Positions 14,623 to 19,796 of a stretch of DNA of 19,796 nt are shown piece by piece. Below the pieces are notes generated by a model, which saw only the letters and a list, made by a program, of their open reading frames with translations, made no database searches and had not been told where the DNA came from. The stretch is from Alphaproteobacteria bacterium. Lineage in GTDB: Bacteria; Pseudomonadota; Alphaproteobacteria; JALRGP01. Every line of letters begins with the position of its first letter. The first letter of the stretch is position 1. Where the stretch lies: positions 1 to 19,796 of the forward strand of contig JALRGP010000006.1 of NCBI GenBank assembly GCA_023259685.1, read 5' to 3'. The position numbers were made by a program, and so were the translations under genes.

Positions 14623-15711
14623 TTATACATAGATGCGACACATCCTTTGTCCCAGTCGTGTTAATGTTTCATATTGTGTTGAGCTGCACCCCTTTCGCCA
14701 ATCATCTGCATTAAATTCACCTAAAATTAGAACCCAAGAATTTTCTTCTAGTAACGCATCAGGAACCTCACTTACATCCAAAGTAATTAAATCCATGGAA
14801 ATTCTCCCTACAATTGGAACTTTGTAATTAAAAAATTTAACATATTGAGGGTAACTGCTTTTGCATAACAACCATGGAACACCATCACTATATCCACAAC
14901 AAACAGTCGCAATTTTTGAATCTTTTTGTGTAAAAAATGTTCGTCCATAACCAATGCTTTCTCCTTTTTTGACGTGTTGAATTTGCAAAATACGTGTCCA
15001 AAAAGACACAGGGAATTTAAATGGATTATTTTGATAAGGAGTAGGATTTAATCCGTATAATGCCATGCCCGGCCTAGCTACATCAAAATGATATTTTTCA
15101 TCCAAAAAAATGCCTGATGAATTGCATAATGACGCTTTGACATGAGGAATCATCATCTTAAATTTCATAAATCTTTGATATTGTTCCTCATTAAAAGGAT
15201 TGTCAAGCTCATCTGCACTGGCAAAGTGGGACATTAATAATTGAGGATCTCTTTTAATAAACGGTAGAATATCTTCAAAATCCCTTAAACTTAACCCCGT
15301 ACGATGCATGCCTGTATCAACAAAAATAGCATAAGGGTGTTGTTGATCCCAGTTTAAAAATTGATTTTTTGTAGATAATGATGGAATGAGTCGATGGCGA
15401 ATACATTCTTGTTCGGTGCCCTTAATGGCGCCAACTAATATAAAAATATGAGGCTCATCACCTAAGGCTTGTCGAAGTCTGATTCCTTCATCTAAAAACA
15501 TAACGAAAAAATTAACACATCCGTGTTTGTAGAGATTCTTGCTCACATTTTCCATTCCCAATCCGTAAGCATTAGATTTGACAACGGCCCCACAAACACC
15601 TTTCGTTCGTTTTTGTAAAATATCATAGTTTTGACGAAGCAAATCCTGAGATATCATTAAGCATGAATACGAACCAGATAGTTCCAATTTGTTTAAATAA
15701 AAACTATACAT
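14623..15711 (-). CDS. alr: Alanine racemase
   Basis: PLP enzyme that makes D-alanine for peptidoglycan. 362 residues. The PLP lysine is K45 in GAVVKSNAYGLG and the catalytic tyrosine is about Y255 in ESIGYGRTF. Other family blocks are MHRTGL, RPGMALYGLNP, CCGYSDGVPW and VGRISMDLITLDVS. It lies between tssL and iscU on the - strand. A weak promoter and a palindrome lie immediately upstream. Its presence argues that the cell keeps a peptidoglycan wall. Confidence 0.94.
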   Translation of the reverse strand: MYSFYLNKLELSGSYSCLMISQDLLRQNYDILQKRTKGVCGAVVKSNAYGLGMENVSKNLYKHGCVNFFVMFLDEGIRLRQALGDEPHIFILVGAIKGTEQECIRHRLIPSLSTKNQFLNWDQQHPYAIFVDTGMHRTGLSLRDFEDILPFIKRDPQLLMSHFASADELDNPFNEEQYQRFMKFKMMIPHVKASLCNSSGIFLDEKYHFDVARPGMALYGLNPTPYQNNPFKFPVSFWTRILQIQHVKKGESIGYGRTFFTQKDSKIATVCCGYSDGVPWLLCKSSYPQYVKFFNYKVPIVGRISMDLITLDVSEVPDALLEENSWVLILGEFNADDWRKGCSSTQYETLTRLGQRMCRIYV

Positions 15712-15723
15712 TATTTCAATATT

Positions 15724-15772
15724 GTTAGATTCTAACCTAAGCTATTGTATCCATATTCATGAAAATTATGAA
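15724..15772 (-). promoter_or_regulatory. Possible alr promoter with palindromic operator
   Basis: On the - strand, TTCATA (15772-15767, overlapping the tssL stop), a 17-base spacer and TACAAT (15749-15744) form a moderate promoter. The perfect inverted repeat GTTAGA-T-TCTAAC (15724-15736) lies at the expected transcription start, 13 bases before the alr ATG. It could be an operator. It could also fold as a small hairpin in the leader. Confidence 0.35.
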
Positions 15773-16506
15773 GGCATTCCGCCGTACATTAAAAATAAGT
15801 CATTTAAATATTGGCGTAAATCAGATGACAAATCATGCCATAATGCAAAATTGACCAAACAATACACAATAAAAGTCGCCGTAAAAATACCAAACCATTT
15901 TTGAAGGCTGGGTAACATAAGGGTTGGACCAGTGCTTAAGGTGTGTTGATACAGTTGATCGTTAACATAAAGACGACCTGGATGATACAAGTCACTATGT
16001 TTTTTATTAATAAAATAATATAAATGCATGCGATAATGGTCACATGTTTCTGGTAAATCGACGTAACGACCTTTAAACCCAAGGGATAAAATAAATAAAT
16101 ATAATAATCCAATGTCTTGTTGTTTTGGATCATAATCGTGCAAAATTTGATCAATCCTTTTAAAAATAGCTTCACCTGCAATTTGTGTTGAAAATAATTT
16201 TGCTTCAAGGGGATTGTTTTTCCAAAATTCTCGTCCTTTCCAGTCTAATGAAATCATCACATCATCGCATAAAGACACCATAATATATTGCATTTCTTGC
16301 GTATAAATAGAAAAAGCAGAATGCATAATACGGAAATGTTGTTTTGAGAAAAAATCAGATAATTCATGTTGCATATGGATGACTAATGCCATATGAGGAT
16401 CTTCATCTTGTTGATCTAAGATCACCTCTTGATAGGAAGAACGAAGCGCTTGTTCTTTGTATTTTAAAAATTCTGTATAAAAACGCTCAAACTCTTCAAC
16501 AATCAC
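15766..16506 (-). CDS. tssL: Type VI secretion membrane protein TssL (DotU family)
   Basis: Inner-membrane component of the T6SS trans-envelope complex with TssM and TssJ. 246 residues with the DotU/IcmH cytoplasmic hook: YIMVSLCDDVMISLDWKGREFW, then LFSTQIAGEAIFKRID, DIGLLYLFILSLGFKGRY and a PGRLYVN segment. A single C-terminal membrane helix (WFGIFTATFIVYCLVNFALW) is in the expected place. No C-terminal OmpA-like extension. GTG start. Type IVB secretion also uses a DotU protein, but the separate tssG gene favours T6SS. It is the first gene of a - strand run tssL-alr-iscU-iscA and is divergent from an unknown secreted protein. Confidence 0.82.
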   Translation of the reverse strand: MIVEEFERFYTEFLKYKEQALRSSYQEVILDQQDEDPHMALVIHMQHELSDFFSKQHFRIMHSAFSIYTQEMQYIMVSLCDDVMISLDWKGREFWKNNPLEAKLFSTQIAGEAIFKRIDQILHDYDPKQQDIGLLYLFILSLGFKGRYVDLPETCDHYRMHLYYFINKKHSDLYHPGRLYVNDQLYQHTLSTGPTLMLPSLQKWFGIFTATFIVYCLVNFALWHDLSSDLRQYLNDLFLMYGGMPS

Positions 16507-16534
16507 TTTTTATCGATGACACATATTTGAGATT

Positions 16535-16563
16535 AGAATATTAAAAAATAAAAATTATGTAAA
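16535..16563 (-). promoter_or_regulatory. Promoter of tssL
   Basis: On the - strand, TTTACA (16563-16558), a 17-base spacer and TATTCT (16540-16535) match 5 of 6 and 4 of 6 of the consensus. This gives a start about 20 bases before the GTG at 16506. The CtrA-like box at 16586-16606 lies upstream of it. Confidence 0.4.
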
Positions 16564-16585
16564 ATTTTATAAAAAAATAATTTTA

Positions 16586-16606
16586 TTAACTATTTATTAA
16601 CTATTT
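16586..16606. promoter_or_regulatory. CtrA-like box between tssL and the secreted-protein gene
   Basis: Two direct copies of TTAACTATTT (16586-16595 and 16597-16606) create TTAACTATTTATTAAC at 16586-16601. This is an exact TTAA-N7-TTAAC, the full CtrA consensus. It sits in the 145-base divergent gap, so it could act on tssL, on the secreted-protein gene, or on both. The same 10-mer is found twice upstream of infC. Binding is inferred from sequence only. Confidence 0.45.
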
Positions 16607-16651
16607 ATATTTTAAATTGTTGCGTAGATCCACCCCTATATCTTTTTTCTC

Positions 16652-17389
16652 ATGAAACTCTTTTTAATGTTAACAACCGTTAGTTTGTCATTTCCAATGA
16701 ACAACAGTGATGATGATTATCCCCATACACCTGTGGTTACAGACCATGACGCACAACAGTTGCTGCCAGAAATTATATTGCCAGATATTGAACTACAAAA
16801 AGCCGAATCAATTCGAGAACCTGTATCCTCACCAACACGTGCTAAAGATGATGTGATTAATACGTCATTCGAGGCTGGCCCTGATCAGCTTCCTAAAAAT
16901 GTTAAAGTATTTAGTTATAATGTTGATGCATCTGGCGACGGTGTATTGATTTTTAAACTTAAAGATGCTCCTTTAAAAATTAATGAATTATTCTTAAGGC
17001 AAATATTACATATTAATCCTGAGATTGATTTTGATCATATTGCATTAACGTCTATGGTCAAAACATATGGCGGCGTCGTTTCTCCTTTTATGTTTGCAGA
17101 ATTTCAAAAGACGAAAACATTGAAATACAGAGAAACAATTGTGTGCCCTGAATATGGTTTAAACATTGATCAAGTAACGTTTGCTTGGAATGAGATTGCA
17201 TGTAAAAACATGATTATTGCACCACTCAATCCACAATGCCCCATTGAAAAAATAATTATCTCTCCGTTGAATAGGGACAGCATTATTATTGATGGTAAAA
17301 TTGATTTTTCAAAACCAATTGATGACATGATTGAACAATTAAAAATCATTCACGGGGGAATGATTGCTTTACTAAAAGAAGACAAATAG
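16652..17389 (+). CDS. Unknown secreted protein divergent from tssL
   Basis: 245 residues, no family recognised. The first 15 or so residues (MKLFLMLTTVSLSFP) look like a short signal peptide, followed by an acidic, Pro-rich low-complexity stretch to about residue 75. The rest is a mixed alpha/beta domain containing KVFSYNVDASGDGVLIF, a helix with INPEIDFDHIAL, YGGVVSPFMFAEF and three cysteines in the last third. The ATG is the first in frame after the CtrA-like box. phoH starts 10 bases after the stop with its own AGGAG site, so the two are probably cotranscribed. The position opposite tssL hints at a link to secretion, but no sequence feature proves it. Confidence 0.7.
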   Translation: MKLFLMLTTVSLSFPMNNSDDDYPHTPVVTDHDAQQLLPEIILPDIELQKAESIREPVSSPTRAKDDVINTSFEAGPDQLPKNVKVFSYNVDASGDGVLIFKLKDAPLKINELFLRQILHINPEIDFDHIALTSMVKTYGGVVSPFMFAEFQKTKTLKYRETIVCPEYGLNIDQVTFAWNEIACKNMIIAPLNPQCPIEKIIISPLNRDSIIIDGKIDFSKPIDDMIEQLKIIHGGMIALLKEDK

Positions 17390-17399
17390 GAGTTTCACT

Positions 17400-18335
17400 A
17401 TGATTGAGCTTGTTTTACCTCATTATCATGCCAGAAAAATAGTATGTGGTGACCATGATGATAATTTACGCCGTTTTGCAGAACGGATGGACATCACACT
17501 CCATAGAAAAGAAGAAACGCTTTTTTTTGAAGGGGCACCAGAAAAAGTTGAGCAAGCTCGTTTTATTATTCAATATTTGTATCAACAAGCTATTTTGGGC
17601 TCTATCAAAGATAAAAAAGATCTAGATGACGCTTTTTTTTCTGTGACAGCCCATAGCGTACGTGAATTAGATCACTCAGCCGGAATTTTAATTAAAAATC
17701 GCCTTATTAAACCCAGAAGTGCCCACCAAGTGGCTTTGTTAAAAGCCTTGAAAGACAAGGATATCGTATTTGGATCCGGACCTGCTGGGACTGGAAAAAC
17801 CTATTTGGCAGTTGCTTATGGGTTGTCATTATTGTTTGAAGGAAAAGTTAAAAAAATGATTATCACACGTCCGATTTTAGAAGCCGGAGAAAAACTTGGT
17901 TTTTTGCCTGGTGATATGCGTGAAAAAATTGATCCTTACCTTAGACCCATTTATGACGTTTTATACGACATATTATCAATTGAAAAAACGGAAAGAAAAA
18001 TACAATCGGGCGAGATTGAATTGGCCCCCCTGGCCTTTATGCGCGGACGTACGTTATCTGACGCATTTATTTTGCTAGACGAGGCACAAAATACCACATC
18101 TGGTCAGATGAAGATGTTCCTCACACGTATTGGTGAAAATTCAAAAATGGGTATTACTGGAGACGTGGCTCAATCAGATTTACCTGACGGTGTCACATGT
18201 GGTTTAAAAGAAGCAATCGATATTTTAAAGCCAATTGATGATGTGGCGATCGTGGAATTTGATAATGCAGATATTGTCAGACACCCACTGATTGGAAAAA
18301 TACTCAATGCCTATGAACACCACTCAAAACATTAA
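17400..18335 (+). CDS. phoH: PhoH-like ATPase
   Basis: Cytosolic ATPase of the PhoH/YbeZ family, usually linked to RNA metabolism and ribosome maturation with YbeY. 311 residues. A small N-terminal RNA-binding-like domain (1-70) precedes the ATPase: Walker A GSGPAGTGKT (125-134), MIITRPILEAGEKLGFLPGD, FMRGRTLSDAFILLDEAQNT carrying Walker B (about 224-229), and the sensor-like MGITGDVAQSDLP. A clear AGGAG ribosome-binding site lies 7 bases before the ATG. The usual downstream partner ybeY is absent; an unrelated protein overlaps its 3' end by about 29 bases. Confidence 0.93.
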   Translation: MIELVLPHYHARKIVCGDHDDNLRRFAERMDITLHRKEETLFFEGAPEKVEQARFIIQYLYQQAILGSIKDKKDLDDAFFSVTAHSVRELDHSAGILIKNRLIKPRSAHQVALLKALKDKDIVFGSGPAGTGKTYLAVAYGLSLLFEGKVKKMIITRPILEAGEKLGFLPGDMREKIDPYLRPIYDVLYDILSIEKTERKIQSGEIELAPLAFMRGRTLSDAFILLDEAQNTTSGQMKMFLTRIGENSKMGITGDVAQSDLPDGVTCGLKEAIDILKPIDDVAIVEFDNADIVRHPLIGKILNAYEHHSKH

Positions 18336-19080
18336 AATTTTTGAAGATTATTTTTTCTCTCATTTAGAAGACGTAGAATCATCCAACGTTCATCATCGTT
18401 ATAAAAAATTGGCGACTATGAACCTATTGGATGGTATGTCCAAAGTTTTAAATAATCAATACCAAAGTAATGACCATTCAAATGATACATCAAAACGTTT
18501 TTTTTTACTGATGCATTACTTTGCGGGAGCAGCTTGGGATCATTCTGATGATGTGAACCGTGTCTGTCTCATCCACCTTGATAAAGCTTTAACGATGAAC
18601 GAGAACAAAGATCATTTTGAACATCTTCGTCATGAGATTCAAAAAAAATTGGATTACTTTTACACTTATTTGGATGATAAACAATTTTTAAAATTACTGC
18701 CATTTCAAAAACACATTAAAGAATTGTGGCCACTGAATAGTATGAATTCGTATTTGCCTATTATTATTAATGACGAAGAATATTTTCCCTGGCATATGAC
18801 CATTGACGCCTTGTTCTACAGCTACCGAAATATTTTGGTGCATGGTGTTGAACCAAGCATTTTTGGTTTTGATTACAAAGACGAGCAACCTTACGATTAC
18901 CCTTATTATCAACAGGAACAAGAACATGTTTTTTTAAAATTTCCTTTACCATTTTGTGTTAAATTTTGCAGAATTTGCATAGAACAAATTAGTATTTATT
19001 TGAACAAACTCAATATAGATCCTTTTGTTTTCTATAAAAAAGATTTACGAACACAAGGTTATTTTATGAGTTTTTTATAA
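18307..19080 (+). CDS. Unknown protein with a HEPN-like RNxxxH motif
   Basis: 257 residues from the ATG at 18307, all inferred to be cytosolic; no family recognised by name. It is rich in His, Tyr and Phe, and mostly helical in character. About residues 170-182 read FYSYRNILVHG, with Arg174, Asn175 and His179: this is the RNxxxH pattern of HEPN RNases, including the following Gly common in RN..VHG members. A second helix at about 218-238 (FCVKFCRICIEQISIYLNKL) could complete the HEPN bundle. The start lies inside the end of phoH; a TTG at 18292 is also possible. It takes the place ybeY often has after phoH. The HEPN reading is an inference from one motif. Confidence 0.6.
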   Translation: MPMNTTQNIKIFEDYFFSHLEDVESSNVHHRYKKLATMNLLDGMSKVLNNQYQSNDHSNDTSKRFFLLMHYFAGAAWDHSDDVNRVCLIHLDKALTMNENKDHFEHLRHEIQKKLDYFYTYLDDKQFLKLLPFQKHIKELWPLNSMNSYLPIIINDEEYFPWHMTIDALFYSYRNILVHGVEPSIFGFDYKDEQPYDYPYYQQEQEHVFLKFPLPFCVKFCRICIEQISIYLNKLNIDPFVFYKKDLRTQGYFMSFL

Positions 19081-19225
19081 AAAAATATGACCTATTCTTT
19101 AATCATTTTGATCCATCGCTATCAGTTTTAATACTATATAATCAATCTTCAGGCGCGTAGAAAATCATCACCATTTTGTGTTAGAATGAGCTTAAAAGGG
19201 TGAACTATTAATCGAATAATCGAAA

Positions 19226-19796
19226 ATGATTTTTTTTATATTATTTGTTATCACGTCTTTGTCTTACGGTATGATTTCTAATGGCATTCATTCCCATATT
19301 GATTATGAGAAATTCGCTCAAACATACGAGGAATACCAAAGTGCTTGTCATATTTATGATCAGACCTCAGGAACGATGATGACAGGTGTTTTGATTCATC
19401 CAAAAATTGTGATGACTGCTGCCCATGGCATAGTTCCGATGTTACAAAAACGTGGCATAAAAAACCAATTTTCTGATGTCATGCGCATGAATAATGTCAA
19501 GATAACTTTTTCATCCTGTCAAAGATTGTCCAAAGCAGTAGCCATAGACACACGTTATTTGAAATTTCAATATGGTCTTGAAAATCATCATGACATTGCT
19601 TTTATCTTATTGGATGATCCTATATATCATATTACGATTGCACCTTTTTTGCCGGAAGGGTACATACAAAAAGTCGCCCCTTTATCAGTCGTAACATGGA
19701 GCACCTCCGATGAGGAGTTAAAAAATACATTTTCCTGGTCATTATTTGCAAAATTCATCTTTTCAAAGTCAACACCAAAAAAAAGAGGATTTATGT
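19226..19796 (+). CDS. Secreted trypsin-like serine protease (partial, 3' end cut)
   Basis: The frame runs from ATG 19226 to the window edge (190 codons) without a stop. An N-terminal hydrophobic signal (MIFFILFVITSLSYG) is followed by a chymotrypsin-fold pattern. GVLIHPKIVMTAAHG carries the catalytic His at about 67, and HHDIAFILLDDP carries the Asp at about 123. The catalytic Ser (GDSGG region) would lie beyond the edge, so activity cannot be judged. The segment after about 150 is already unlike a compact trypsin. The 145-base gap upstream is AT-rich with only weak promoter-like elements. Confidence 0.65.
   Translation, partial: MIFFILFVITSLSYGMISNGIHSHIDYEKFAQTYEEYQSACHIYDQTSGTMMTGVLIHPKIVMTAAHGIVPMLQKRGIKNQFSDVMRMNNVKITFSSCQRLSKAVAIDTRYLKFQYGLENHHDIAFILLDDPIYHITIAPFLPEGYIQKVAPLSVVTWSTSDEELKNTFSWSLFAKFIFSKSTPKKRGFM

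Overview
The window is AT-rich chromosomal DNA (roughly two thirds A+T by eye) from an alphaproteobacterium. The NAD kinase, Dcd, CvpA and EipB/DUF1849-like proteins all look alphaproteobacterial. The low GC, the shortened proteins (TruB, PheS) and the type VI secretion (T6SS) genes sitting among housekeeping genes suggest an intracellular lineage such as Holosporales/Paracaedibacteraceae-like symbionts. That placement is an inference from protein character and was not tested by any search.

Layout. At the left edge are the tail of an unknown + strand gene, a clean bidirectional terminator (78-107) and an unknown - strand gene whose 5' end looks frameshifted. From about 800 to 5420 the + strand carries dcd, tssG (T6SS baseplate), a short truB, a membrane-anchored TlpA-like thioredoxin, pheS and nadK. 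Many of these genes overlap by a few bases. folP follows with its own promoter and converges on a - strand block, infC-secG-pyrG, linked by 4-base ATGA overlaps. Upstream of that block lie cvpA and a tRNA-Ala(GGC) gene read from one strong promoter. From 10174 to 13839 the + strand encodes envelope functions: an EipB-like periplasmic protein, waaA (Kdo transferase) and tolB. The - strand then holds tssL (DotU), alr, iscU and iscA. Divergent from tssL are an unknown secreted protein, phoH, and an unknown protein with a HEPN-like RNxxxH motif where ybeY is often found. A secreted trypsin-like protease runs off the right edge.

How it fits together. The genes imply a cell that keeps peptidoglycan (alr), Kdo-lipid A (waaA), Tol-Pal (tolB), folate synthesis (folP), pyrimidine nucleotide synthesis (pyrG, dcd), Fe-S assembly (iscU, iscA) and a T6SS. 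The two T6SS genes are about 14 kb apart and embedded in core operons instead of a T6SS island. Four exact copies of the 10-mer TTAACTATTT occur in two intergenic regions, upstream of infC and between tssL and the secreted protein. They build TTAA-N7-TTAA(C) sites, the consensus of the cell-cycle regulator CtrA. This suggests, as an inference, that T6SS assembly and the translation/nucleotide operon are under CtrA-type control.

The strongest leads are the CtrA-like boxes at the tssL promoter, the unknown secreted protein divergent from tssL, and the HEPN-like protein behind phoH. No CRISPR array, insertion sequence, prophage or rRNA was seen.
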